Shown here one piece after another: positions 32,833 through 41,662 of a stretch of DNA of 64,000 nt. The notes beneath the pieces were generated by a model. It searched no databases. It saw only the letters and a program-made list of their open reading frames with translations, and was not told the DNA's origin. The position numbers were made by a program, and so were the translations under genes. Every line of letters starts with the position of its first letter. The first letter of the stretch is position 1. This DNA comes from DTKD01 sp050948905 (GTDB lineage Bacteria > Armatimonadota > UBA5829), in the NCBI GenBank assembly GCA_050948905.1, contig JBMNES010000001.1, positions 2,170,001 through 2,234,000 on the forward strand. Reading direction: 5' to 3'.

Positions 32833-33631
32833 AAGCGCTTTTTCTCTCGGCAGCCACTGGCTGCTTCTCGGTGGCCTCAAGGCTCGCTTTCAGAGCAGAC
32901 ATTATATCAATCACCTTTGTCGCCGCAGGTTCGGTTGGGGCTGCGATTTGTTCGCCGTCGATCTTTGCCTGTATCAACTGCTTTAGCGCAGCTTCATACT
33001 CGTCGTGATATTGCGCAGGGTCGAATTTGGCGGACATATGCTCGATCAGGACCTTCGCAAGCTCCAGCTCATTTGCCTGTGTCTCTGCGTCGGCAGCGGG
33101 CAGGGGAACCGCGTCGGGTTTAACTATTTCGTCATTAAAAAACATCGTCTCCAGAATCAGCGCAGAGCCGGATAGTCTTATTCCCGCCAATTTTTCCCTC
33201 GTGCCCATGCTAATTTTACCAATCGCCATCTTGTTTTGGTCTGCAAGAGCCTGTCGAAGCAGCGTATATGCTCGGTCGCCGTTTTCGTCGGGGGCGATAT
33301 AGTAAGCACGCTCGAATTCGATAGGATCTACCTCTGAGGCATCCACGAACGCTGTGATCTCGATGGTTTTGGAGGATTTGACATTGACGCTGTCCAGTTC
33401 CTCGTCTGATAGCACCACATATTGCCCTTTGCGAAACTCATATCCCTTTACAATGTCGTCTTTAGACAGAACGTTGCCACAAATCTTGCAGACTTTATCG
33501 TAGCGCACCCGGCCGTTATCGTCTTTATGCAGTTGGTTGAAGGAAATATCCTTGCTTCGGGTGGCCGCAAATAACTTGACCGGGATATTCACCAGGCCAA
33601 AACTAATCATCCCGCTCCACGTAGCGCGCAT
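32831..33631 (-). CDS. ku: Non-homologous end-joining protein Ku
   Basis: 266 residues, typical for bacterial Ku. It forms a homodimeric ring on DNA ends and recruits LigD. The N-terminus MRATWSGMISFGLVNIPVKL is diagnostic; a central KVCKICGNVLSKDDIVKGYE and the downstream ITAFVDASEVDPIEFERAYY belong to the core beta-barrel. The C-terminal tail is short, Ala/Lys-rich and flexible. GGAGGG precedes the ATG. It lies 17 bp behind ligD, forming a two-gene repair operon. Confidence 0.96.
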   Translation of the reverse strand: MRATWSGMISFGLVNIPVKLFAATRSKDISFNQLHKDDNGRVRYDKVCKICGNVLSKDDIVKGYEFRKGQYVVLSDEELDSVNVKSSKTIEITAFVDASEVDPIEFERAYYIAPDENGDRAYTLLRQALADQNKMAIGKISMGTREKLAGIRLSGSALILETMFFNDEIVKPDAVPLPAADAETQANELELAKVLIEHMSAKFDPAQYHDEYEAALKQLIQAKIDGEQIAAPTEPAATKVIDIMSALKASLEATEKQPVAAERKSA

Positions 33632-33648
33632 AACAACCCTCCATTTGC

Positions 33649-36183
33649 TCAGTGCAGTTTCTGCAATCGATCCAGCGCATCGGCCAGCCTTTGTCGTTTG
33701 TTAAGCACTCCAGCAAATATATCCCCATATTTCTCAATTCTCTGTGGCACTGTGAGTATCGTAAACTCTCGCTTATCAGGCTTGCCTGCCACTTCTTCCC
33801 ACCTCAGCGGCGTAGAAACAGTAGCTCCCGGGCATTCTCTCACACAGTAGACTCCCGCAAGCGTCTTATGAGCCGCATTTTGAAGGTGATCTACATATAC
33901 CTGTTTGCCTATTCTTTCTTTAATCGATCGCTGGGTGGTTGCTATCTCCGGCACGCGCGCGGCCACTACTCCGGCCAATATCTCCCCGAAGCTCTGAGTA
34001 TGTGCAAAATCGTAGATTCCTTCGATAGGGATAAATATATGCATCCCGCGAGAGCCTGAAGTCTTCGCAAAGCCTTCGATTCCGATCTCGTCAAGCACGC
34101 TTTTTACCGCCATAGCCACCTCGCAGACCAAATCAAATGAAACTTCCTCCGGGTCGAGATCAATCGCGATATAATCCGGCGTCTGCAGGCTGTCGACACG
34201 CGACATAAACGGATTAGTGGCGATGCAGCCTAGGTTGGCAAGATAAAGCAGGCTCGCGGTAGTATCCGCAACAGCGTAGTTTACGATGCTGTCTCCCTCC
34301 TGAATCGGCACCGTGCGCAAATACTCCGGCGCGCCTTCGAGGTTGTGTTGATAAAAAGATTCCTCGTCTATGCCGTCAGGAAAGCGTCGCAGAATCAGAG
34401 GGCGGTCTTTGAGGTGCGGCAGAATCGTGTCGCGAACGGTGTAGTAATAATTCAACAGATCGCCTTTGGTATAGCCCTCCGCCGGCCAATATATCTTGTC
34501 GAGATTGCTGAGCGCGACTTCTGCTGAATCCACGGCAACGATCGCATCGCCGGATAGCTTCCCCTGCCTGAAGAACTCCTCGGCAGCCATCGGCGCTTTC
34601 GTCACGCCAGCAACTTTAGATAGTCTCTGATGGGTCAATTTCCCGGTATGCCTGGCTGATTCGCGCACAACCTCGCGGGCGTCTTTATCCGACCGCATCC
34701 CCACAAAGACGGGCTGTCGCATTATGCCGTCATCGGTCCACTGTGCGAACTTCACCTCGCATACCAGGGTTGGCTGAACCCATATCGCCGGGGTGTTGGT
34801 GGACGGAATCGGATCAAAGGGAGAATCATCGATCACCAGCGGCTTTAGTTGCGCAAAAATATCCTGTAACGTATCCTCGAACCCACCTCCGACCTGCCCC
34901 GCGGGGCGCAGCTTTCCTTTTTCGTAAACCCCAACCACCAGGGAGCCAAAATACGCTCGCGACCCTAACGGTTGGGTATAACCTCCGATCACCACTTCCT
35001 GCCTCAGGATCGCCTTGATTTTGACCCAATAGCTCGATCGTCTTCCGACGTATGGGCTATCCATCCGTTTTCCGACCACCCCTTCAAGACCAGCCGCGCT
35101 GGCCTGGGCGAATAGATCCTCTCCACGAGCTTCGATGTGGTCGGAATATTTCACAAAATCGTTAGGCCGAATAATTGAGCTTAGCATCTCTTTGCGCTCA
35201 ATTAGAGGCAATGAGCGCAGGTCTCGCCCGTTGAGATATAGCAAATCGAAGACGTAATAGACCAGTTGAAACTTCCTGTGGGCCGCTTGGTCCCCGCCTG
35301 GATAGTATCGCGCGACATTCTGCAAAGCCTGGAAGTTGGGTTTGCCATTCTCATCCAGCATCACCATCTCGCCGTCGAGTATTGCCGTCTCGGCGTCGAT
35401 AAATCCCGGCATCACCTCGGCCTGAGGGAATCGATCCAGCATATCGAGATTATTACGAGATTGAAGTTTGAATGCCTTTGGGCTGATAAACGCGATGGCC
35501 CGGTAGCCGTCCCACTTGACCTCAAACAGCCACCGTGCGTCGGTAAAAGGCGCGTCAATCAAAGTCGCCAGCATCGGCGCTATTTTATCCGGCATTTTAT
35601 CAGCCGCCAACTGATCGCCGGCCGCAGCAGAACCGCCTTTATGCCCGGCAGATTCTACAATCTCCTCCCGTTCTTTCCGACCTCCACCAGGCAACACCTG
35701 TTGTAGCTTCCAATCGGATTGTGCATACTGGTCATGGCCTTTGATGAGCAGCCATTCGTCGTTCGAGCTCTTTAGCCTGACAAGATGGAACTCACCTTTG
35801 AGCTTGACACCCGCTAGTTGGAAGAGCACTTTACCTTTATCGAGGTCATATTCGATGAGCTGATAAGTCCCGCTGTCCCATATCTCCACCTCCCCGGCTC
35901 CGTAGTTTCCGTCCTCAATTTTGCCCCGAAAGTCGAGGTAGTCAAGTGGGTGATCCTCGACCATAACAGCCAGCCGCTTCTCTTTGGGATTCATTGACGG
36001 GCCTTTCGGCACGGCCCAGCTTTTTAAGACGCCGCCGATTTCCAGCCGGAGGTCAAAGTGAAGATGCGTGGCATGGTGTTCGTTGACGACAAAATGATGC
36101 CCCTCTCCGGGCTTTACTTCGTCGCCCTTTGGTTCGGAAGTCGAGTCGAAATCGCGCTTGCTTTGATAGTCATCCAGGCTCAT
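33649..36183 (-). CDS. ligD: Multifunctional DNA ligase D
   Basis: 844 residues with all three LigD modules. Phosphoesterase, about residues 25-160: HHATHLHFDLRLEIGGVLKS and EDHPLDYLDFRGKIEDGNYG. ATP-dependent ligase, about 205-500: adenylation motif EVKWDGYRAI and DGEMVML. Primase-polymerase, about 555-844: LDKIYWPAEGYTKGDLLNYY, AIDLDPEEVSFD (metal-binding DxD) and TSGSRGMHIFIPI. The order PE-LIG-POL is that of the Pseudomonas enzyme and unlike the mycobacterial order. It trims, fills and seals double-strand breaks with Ku. AGGAGG precedes the ATG. It lies 59 bp behind the GH99-like gene. Confidence 0.96.
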   Translation of the reverse strand: MSLDDYQSKRDFDSTSEPKGDEVKPGEGHHFVVNEHHATHLHFDLRLEIGGVLKSWAVPKGPSMNPKEKRLAVMVEDHPLDYLDFRGKIEDGNYGAGEVEIWDSGTYQLIEYDLDKGKVLFQLAGVKLKGEFHLVRLKSSNDEWLLIKGHDQYAQSDWKLQQVLPGGGRKEREEIVESAGHKGGSAAAGDQLAADKMPDKIAPMLATLIDAPFTDARWLFEVKWDGYRAIAFISPKAFKLQSRNNLDMLDRFPQAEVMPGFIDAETAILDGEMVMLDENGKPNFQALQNVARYYPGGDQAAHRKFQLVYYVFDLLYLNGRDLRSLPLIERKEMLSSIIRPNDFVKYSDHIEARGEDLFAQASAAGLEGVVGKRMDSPYVGRRSSYWVKIKAILRQEVVIGGYTQPLGSRAYFGSLVVGVYEKGKLRPAGQVGGGFEDTLQDIFAQLKPLVIDDSPFDPIPSTNTPAIWVQPTLVCEVKFAQWTDDGIMRQPVFVGMRSDKDAREVVRESARHTGKLTHQRLSKVAGVTKAPMAAEEFFRQGKLSGDAIVAVDSAEVALSNLDKIYWPAEGYTKGDLLNYYYTVRDTILPHLKDRPLILRRFPDGIDEESFYQHNLEGAPEYLRTVPIQEGDSIVNYAVADTTASLLYLANLGCIATNPFMSRVDSLQTPDYIAIDLDPEEVSFDLVCEVAMAVKSVLDEIGIEGFAKTSGSRGMHIFIPIEGIYDFAHTQSFGEILAGVVAARVPEIATTQRSIKERIGKQVYVDHLQNAAHKTLAGVYCVRECPGATVSTPLRWEEVAGKPDKREFTILTVPQRIEKYGDIFAGVLNKRQRLADALDRLQKLH

Positions 36184-36242
36184 GCCATCCTCCTCCGCAT
36201 AAGCCTGGATTACCCGAATCTCAGAAGAGCGAAAACGCCGAT

Positions 36243-38027
36243 CTACTCTCGATATCTATAGGCGAACCTGCCGTTGGGTGCGGTGTCGCCGTTTATGGTG
36301 AACTCGATGGGGTCGAAGTGCTGTATATTATCCGCCCATTTGAAGTTAAACTTCAGAGGTGTCGACAGGTCGTCCAACCCCAACGCCTTGCGTGGAATTG
36401 CGAGTTCCAGTTCACAGCCTGTGACTTTATAAGTCACCCCGCCGTGAGACTCCCATCCCCACGGGCCGAACGGTTTGGAGGAGCCATCGCTTTGTGCCGG
36501 CCCCCATCGCTCCAGAAGCGTCACAGATTTGTCTCTAACTTTGCGATTGACTACAAAATCAAACCCGTGCCAGCCTGTGTTCGGGTCACAATTAGCGTCG
36601 ATAAACAGCATCATCCAGTTCTTATCTGTATGCGGGGTAATCGGCTCCCGTGTGCGAGCGTAGAAATATATATTTTTAGAGTCGTGAGCCACCTTAAGAC
36701 ACACGAAGTCATTGCGACCCGTATTGTTCGTATATTGTGTATCGGGGTTCCAACCAGGGTAGTCACGATGCTCCGTATCAAAAGCATCGTCGCGATATTC
36801 GGGGGTCACATCTTTCCAATCATCGAAATTGCCGTTTATTTCAATCGTTTTGGCTTTCCCGGCTTTTGGCGGGGCGCTGGCGCCTTTGAAGCGCCTTATA
36901 TAATCTACGAGTTGATAATAATAGGCATCCTCGTGACCGCCCAGCATGGGCTCAATGTCCCGGCTATATTCCTGGGTGTATTGATCGACAAACATCGGTG
37001 GCTGGCTGACGCCCCCAAACGAAGGCAAATACATCGCTATCCACTCGTTCCAGCCTGTTACAAAGATAAATTCCGGGTCGATTTTCAGCGCATGTTCGAA
37101 CTGCTCGGCCAGATTCAGTCCCAGGTTCACCGCGCCCGGCCGGGTATCCTCCCCGCCGTCGTGCCAGCTTCGACCGTGCGTGCCCTTTTCTGTAAAAGCT
37201 GCGCACCGGTTCGGCAGAATCCCGTTCTGCCCAACCCCAACGCTCATCTGCTCTGCGACACCTTCCGAGTTTTTGAAGACGTGCTGAGGATAAACCTCCA
37301 GCCAACTCCACTGATCAGGCCCTGATGGCCCATCGAAATAACTCGGCATCGGGCGCCTGAATGTGAAGAAATCCTTCACGTCATCATCGACCTGAGCAGG
37401 GTCGGCCATAATCAGCGGCTTCCCCTTCCACTGGAACCAAAGGTCTTTATACAATCCCTTAGAATAGAATCCATCATACAGCTTGCGGACCACCGCTCTA
37501 GGATTATGAAACGGCGTCAGAAATGCTATCTGCGGAGTCTTCCCGCCTTCGCTGCGCACCTGGGCCCACACCTTGCATAACGCAAGGAAGCTTTTCTCAT
37601 ATATAGCTTGATTGGTGACATCGAATATCACCGTATCGGCACCCGCGTCAGACAGCATCTGAGCGTGTTTTCGCAGCACCCACGGGTCCGAAGTTATATA
37701 ATATCCGAACAACGGCTCGCCCCAGTGATGATACGCCAGCATCGGCCCCCATGGCGGGCTATTTGGATTTTTCATAGCATCGGGGTCCTTCGCCAGAATC
37801 TTTGAAATGTCGTAAGGCCCGCCCCTGCCTTCCTCTCCCAACCAGAGAAAGTAAAAGACGCCGACGAAGCGATCCTTGCGTGGCGGGCTGACCTGTTCAT
37901 TGGTCGACACACTGCGGCCAAGCCCGTCAGTCGCCGCCCACGTATCAGATTGCGTATCCCAACCAGCAGCATTCGAGTTCACAATCAAGCACCCCATCAA
38001 TAAAATAGCAACGAATAATACTTTCAT
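36243..38027 (-). CDS. Secreted GH99/GH71-like protein with C-terminal CBM9-like domain
   Basis: 594 residues. Signal peptide MKVLFVAILLMGCLIVNSNA. The catalytic-like part (about 40-385) reads as a TIM barrel of the GH99/GH71-like group: VGVFYFLWLGEEGRGGPYDI, ADTVIFDVTNQAIYEKSFL, PEFIFVTGWNEWIAMYLP with a candidate catalytic Glu. From about residue 395 (IEINGNFDDWKDVTPEYRDD) a beta domain resembling carbohydrate-binding family 9 follows. It probably cleaves or binds a polysaccharide outside the cytoplasm; substrate unknown. The ATG at 38027 follows AGGAG. It lies 16 bp behind the DUF6785-type membrane gene, so the two form one unit. Confidence 0.75.
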   Translation of the reverse strand: MKVLFVAILLMGCLIVNSNAAGWDTQSDTWAATDGLGRSVSTNEQVSPPRKDRFVGVFYFLWLGEEGRGGPYDISKILAKDPDAMKNPNSPPWGPMLAYHHWGEPLFGYYITSDPWVLRKHAQMLSDAGADTVIFDVTNQAIYEKSFLALCKVWAQVRSEGGKTPQIAFLTPFHNPRAVVRKLYDGFYSKGLYKDLWFQWKGKPLIMADPAQVDDDVKDFFTFRRPMPSYFDGPSGPDQWSWLEVYPQHVFKNSEGVAEQMSVGVGQNGILPNRCAAFTEKGTHGRSWHDGGEDTRPGAVNLGLNLAEQFEHALKIDPEFIFVTGWNEWIAMYLPSFGGVSQPPMFVDQYTQEYSRDIEPMLGGHEDAYYYQLVDYIRRFKGASAPPKAGKAKTIEINGNFDDWKDVTPEYRDDAFDTEHRDYPGWNPDTQYTNNTGRNDFVCLKVAHDSKNIYFYARTREPITPHTDKNWMMLFIDANCDPNTGWHGFDFVVNRKVRDKSVTLLERWGPAQSDGSSKPFGPWGWESHGGVTYKVTGCELELAIPRKALGLDDLSTPLKFNFKWADNIQHFDPIEFTINGDTAPNGRFAYRYRE

Positions 38028-38043
38028 CTCACTCCTAAACAAA

Positions 38044-40068
38044 TCACATTGATCCTAAAATCTGGTTATACTTACCAGGCCAGAAGTCATAAGTGGGAAT
38101 GCCAAGCACGATGCCTATAATCGTCCACAAGCTCCCTATAGTGATCTCCCCCAGGATCAGCCCCAAAAAGAATGGTATTCCCGCTCTATAGCTTCGCAGT
38201 CCGCCGAATTTCAGAAGAATCAGCTTAGCCACGCTTCCTATCAAAATCGGCATCCATAATTGGCTCACACCCCAGCTCGACGCCATAGCATACGCCAGCG
38301 GATGCAACGGAAAACTGAAAAATCGCAGTCGCAACCAGCCCAGCAGCATCGCAATTCCAAACCCCAGCCCCACGAAAGTAGCAGCCATAGGGTTCGTGCC
38401 AGGCGGCTGTGAAATGCAGTTAGACGTTAATCCCCATATTTCCTGGCCGAATTTAGAAGCCCACATCTCCATCCGCGCGGTGGCCCCGCCGTAGTGAAAA
38501 TAAGCGTGCAAAAGCATCCAGAACCCAATCGGCATAGCCAGCACCCCGGCAAGGGCAATTGCTCCGAACATCTGCTTCGCCACCCCGCGATCATGCTCGA
38601 CCATCTTGAACGCTTCCATCATATGAGGGGATGGGTTGCTGGAAAAGTCACGGTAAGTCCAGGCGAAAAGCCCCAAAGAACTGAGGTCTGCACGGGTGAT
38701 ATTGTCGGACGGAATAACAGTAAGCATCAGCTTGTTCGGCCCCATACTCGACGCATCGTGAGTCGGAAAACCAAGCTCAGCCCTTATTCTGCTAATCAAT
38801 ATCACCACGATGAAGTATAAAACTAAATATAACGGGATTAAATACAGCGACATCCCCATCGCACGGGCAAAGCAACATAACAATATTAACCCCGCAGCCG
38901 CACCAAGAATCGCCACGCGATAGCTCACAGGTTCACGGCTCTCATCCTCTTCTTTTGTGCCTTTAAACGCCGTTCGCCACACCCGCGCCAGGTAATGCCT
39001 GCTCGACCACATGCTTATCACAAAGAAGCCGATATACGCACCATAGGATTGCGATACCTGAAATGGAAAGGACTGGTCGAATCCGCCCCCACGGGATATG
39101 ATGTCTCTGAACCCAAGAATAGTCCATAACACGAGCTGCACTTTATTGAACCAGTAAAACAGCCAGCAGGATATCGAAAGCTCAAGCGGCATCAGATACG
39201 CAATTCCAATCGCCCAGAAATAATAGGCCACGGAGATATGGCCCATAGCGTTCCATGGTGGGGTAGTAATCAGCGCCCCGACATTGAATCGGGTAATTCT
39301 CGGCGCAGGAACTGACGGGTAGAGATAATTTATACCTGCCAGCACCGTTATCGCGCCGGATATTGCAAAGCCGAGCCACATGTGCTTATTGCGAAACAGC
39401 GCCCCGGATTCGTGGGTCATCTCCAACGGCAGCGTGACAATCGGAAACGTCAGCCGCTCATTTTCCACCCATTGCTTGCGCAGAATGCTGTTCAGGCACA
39501 GTGTGGTGAGAAGCAGTATCGCACAAAAAACACACCACCAGAACGCCGGCACCAGCCACGGAATGAAATTCTCCGGCAAATACAGGCTGGAATCCCCAGC
39601 GTAGAAATTGTGCAGCGACACACGATCCCGTACCACCAGCCAGTTCGGCAGGTTTCTCTCAAAAAGCTCGTTCCAGTTGTTCTGAGGAGTAGCAAAGTAG
39701 CTCGCATGCCCCATTATCGACACCAATACTGCCATAAACTCGTGCGAGCACACACCGGAAGAAACCGACAGCATCACATAGACAGTAATCATCTCCACAC
39801 GAGAGAACGCGTGCCTGGGAAACTTCTTACGAACCGCCAGGTTTATCGTGGTCAACAAAAGCAGTGTGAAGACCACATTATAGAACGGTGCTGCGTAGGT
39901 GGGGTAGGAGTAACGAATTACTTCCAACTGAACAAGCCAGTAATCATTGACCACTGTTAGCACCAGCGCCAGCAATATGGCGCGCAAAGTCACTCGCTCG
40001 TAGCGCCGCTTCGCCTGCTGATCAGCAGCGGTCTTTTGTCTGGATATTTCATCAATACTCGTGTTCAC
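38044..40068 (-). CDS. DUF6785/DUF6784-type polytopic membrane protein
   Basis: 674 residues with roughly twelve to fourteen transmembrane helices and a charged cytoplasmic N-terminus. Landmarks: FSRVEMITVYVMLSVSSGVC, NFIPWLVPAFWWCVFCAILL, ENERLTFPIVTLPLEM, and a late segment MLLGWLRLRFFSFPLHPLAY. The family occurs in Armatimonadota and Planctomycetota genomes and has the look of a transporter resembling oligopeptide permeases; no function is established. The start is a GTG at 40068 with no good ribosome-binding site. Pairing with the secreted GH99-like gene suggests uptake of a glycan product, as inference only. The divergent efflux operon begins 133 bp away. Confidence 0.8.
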   Translation of the reverse strand: MNTSIDEISRQKTAADQQAKRRYERVTLRAILLALVLTVVNDYWLVQLEVIRYSYPTYAAPFYNVVFTLLLLTTINLAVRKKFPRHAFSRVEMITVYVMLSVSSGVCSHEFMAVLVSIMGHASYFATPQNNWNELFERNLPNWLVVRDRVSLHNFYAGDSSLYLPENFIPWLVPAFWWCVFCAILLLTTLCLNSILRKQWVENERLTFPIVTLPLEMTHESGALFRNKHMWLGFAISGAITVLAGINYLYPSVPAPRITRFNVGALITTPPWNAMGHISVAYYFWAIGIAYLMPLELSISCWLFYWFNKVQLVLWTILGFRDIISRGGGFDQSFPFQVSQSYGAYIGFFVISMWSSRHYLARVWRTAFKGTKEEDESREPVSYRVAILGAAAGLILLCCFARAMGMSLYLIPLYLVLYFIVVILISRIRAELGFPTHDASSMGPNKLMLTVIPSDNITRADLSSLGLFAWTYRDFSSNPSPHMMEAFKMVEHDRGVAKQMFGAIALAGVLAMPIGFWMLLHAYFHYGGATARMEMWASKFGQEIWGLTSNCISQPPGTNPMAATFVGLGFGIAMLLGWLRLRFFSFPLHPLAYAMASSWGVSQLWMPILIGSVAKLILLKFGGLRSYRAGIPFFLGLILGEITIGSLWTIIGIVLGIPTYDFWPGKYNQILGSM

Positions 40069-40201
40069 AAAGCATTATTCGACCACACCGCAACTCCTCC
40101 CTTCATTAAATAACTTCAGCCATATCAACACATTATTCCAAATAGTGTTTTTACCAGGCGCGCAGCAGGTATACCTCTTGCAAGGGAGGATACTGAATAC
40201 C

Positions 40202-41659
40202 TTGAACGATAGCTCTGTACCAACACGAATAAAGGGATTTATCAAGCGCCACACCAAGCCGGTGCTGATTGGCGGTGTGGTGGTGATAATCATAGTGGGC
40301 GCTGCCATTTACTGGCTGCTCGGTCGCGGCAAAGAATCCACTGATGATGCTCAAATAAACGGCCATATAGTCATGGTGACTGCACGGGTGCCGGGGCACG
40401 TTCGGTTGATCACAGTCGACGATACTGACCAGGTCAAAGCTGGGCAGCTACTCGCACAACTCGATCGCAGCGATCTGGTGCAGGCGCTAAACAAAGCCCG
40501 AGCGGACTTAGCCAGTCAGATAGCTCAGACGGCAGCGGCCAGCGATCAGGTCTCCATAGTGCAGCATACCGCTCCATCAAGCTTTCTTCAGGCCGCCGCC
40601 GCGACAGAAATCGCCGTACAGGGAGAGATTTCCGCAACCACGCAACTGGTTTCAGCGGAGGCTCAGGTGACCTCGGCTCAAGCTGCAGTAAAGGCCGCGC
40701 AGGACGAAGTGAAGAGCGCCCAGACAGATTTCCAGGCTGCTTCAGCTCAGGTCAAAGCCGCTCAAGCCGAAGTTGTAATTGCACAGGCAGACGTGGTAGC
40801 AGCGAAATCCAACGCCCAAACGCAGTCCAAAGAAGCTGAGCGTTATCGATTTATGTTGCAGCAGGGCGCAGTTTCAAGGCAACAATATGAGAACATGGCC
40901 AATATCAGCACCAGCGCACAATCCGCCCTGCGCTCATCCCAAAGCAGGCTGCAAGCCGCACAGGTCGCTGTGGAACAGTCTATTTCTCACAGAGAAGGCG
41001 CGCGGGCGTTGCTGGCGATGGCTAATAGTCGAGTCACTTCGTCCACTGCCACCCTGACTCAGGCCCAATCCGGTGTACGTGCCGCAAAGGCAGCTCTCCA
41101 ACAAGCCAATTTTAAAACCCAGCAAGCCAAAGCAGCAGAGTTCGGCACGCAGACTGTGCCTCAACAAATCGGAGCAAGTGAATCCCAAAGAAAGGCTGCT
41201 GCCGCCAAAATAGCGCAATCAGAGGCCGCAGTGCGCGCGGCAGAATTGAACCTGTCGTATACTTCCATTTATGCGTCCAAAAACGGGGAAATTGTCAACC
41301 GAAACGTAAATCTCGGCCAATATGTCCAGCCGGGGCAGGCGCTTATGGCCATAGTGCCGCACCGCGATGTCTGGGTCACTGCGAACTACAAAGAGACCCA
41401 GATCGGACACATGAAGCCCGGCCAGCGCGCCGATATCCGGGTGGATACATATTCTGGAAAAGTGTTTCGCGGGCGCGTCAAAGCTGTCGGCGCGGCGAGC
41501 GGTGAGAAGCTGAGCCTGCTGCCCCCTGAAAATGCGACTGGTAACTTCGTCAAGGTGGTGCAGCGCATACCTGTAAGAATTGTCTTCGACCAGTCTATCC
41601 CGAAAGACATAGTATTTCGACCGGGCCAAAACGTCGTAGTCACGGTCTATACGAGGTAG
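40202..41659 (+). CDS. EmrA/HlyD-type membrane fusion protein
   Basis: 485 residues from the TTG at 40202, which follows CAAGGGAGGA; the frame is open further upstream but without a better start. One N-terminal membrane helix (PVLIGGVVVIIIVGAAIYWL) precedes the lipoyl half-motif ARVPGHVRLITVDDTDQVKAG. A very long Ala/Gln-rich coiled-coil hairpin follows (about residues 120-365, repeats such as VTSAQAAVKAAQDEVKSAQ), then the second lipoyl half and beta-barrel (YTSIYASKNGEIVNRNVNLG). The adaptor joins an inner-membrane pump to an outer-membrane channel. The MFS pump gene starts three bases after its stop. The unusual length of the coiled coil may reflect a thick envelope. Confidence 0.9.
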   Translation: MNDSSVPTRIKGFIKRHTKPVLIGGVVVIIIVGAAIYWLLGRGKESTDDAQINGHIVMVTARVPGHVRLITVDDTDQVKAGQLLAQLDRSDLVQALNKARADLASQIAQTAAASDQVSIVQHTAPSSFLQAAAATEIAVQGEISATTQLVSAEAQVTSAQAAVKAAQDEVKSAQTDFQAASAQVKAAQAEVVIAQADVVAAKSNAQTQSKEAERYRFMLQQGAVSRQQYENMANISTSAQSALRSSQSRLQAAQVAVEQSISHREGARALLAMANSRVTSSTATLTQAQSGVRAAKAALQQANFKTQQAKAAEFGTQTVPQQIGASESQRKAAAAKIAQSEAAVRAAELNLSYTSIYASKNGEIVNRNVNLGQYVQPGQALMAIVPHRDVWVTANYKETQIGHMKPGQRADIRVDTYSGKVFRGRVKAVGAASGEKLSLLPPENATGNFVKVVQRIPVRIVFDQSIPKDIVFRPGQNVVVTVYTR

Positions 41660-41662
41660 CGC

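Noticed and set aside
36129..37325. 398-codon + strand frame opposite the GH99-like gene
   Set aside because: It runs across the start of ligD and the end of the GH99-like gene, has low-complexity content and no domain; the minus-strand genes have signal peptide, family motifs and ribosome-binding sites.
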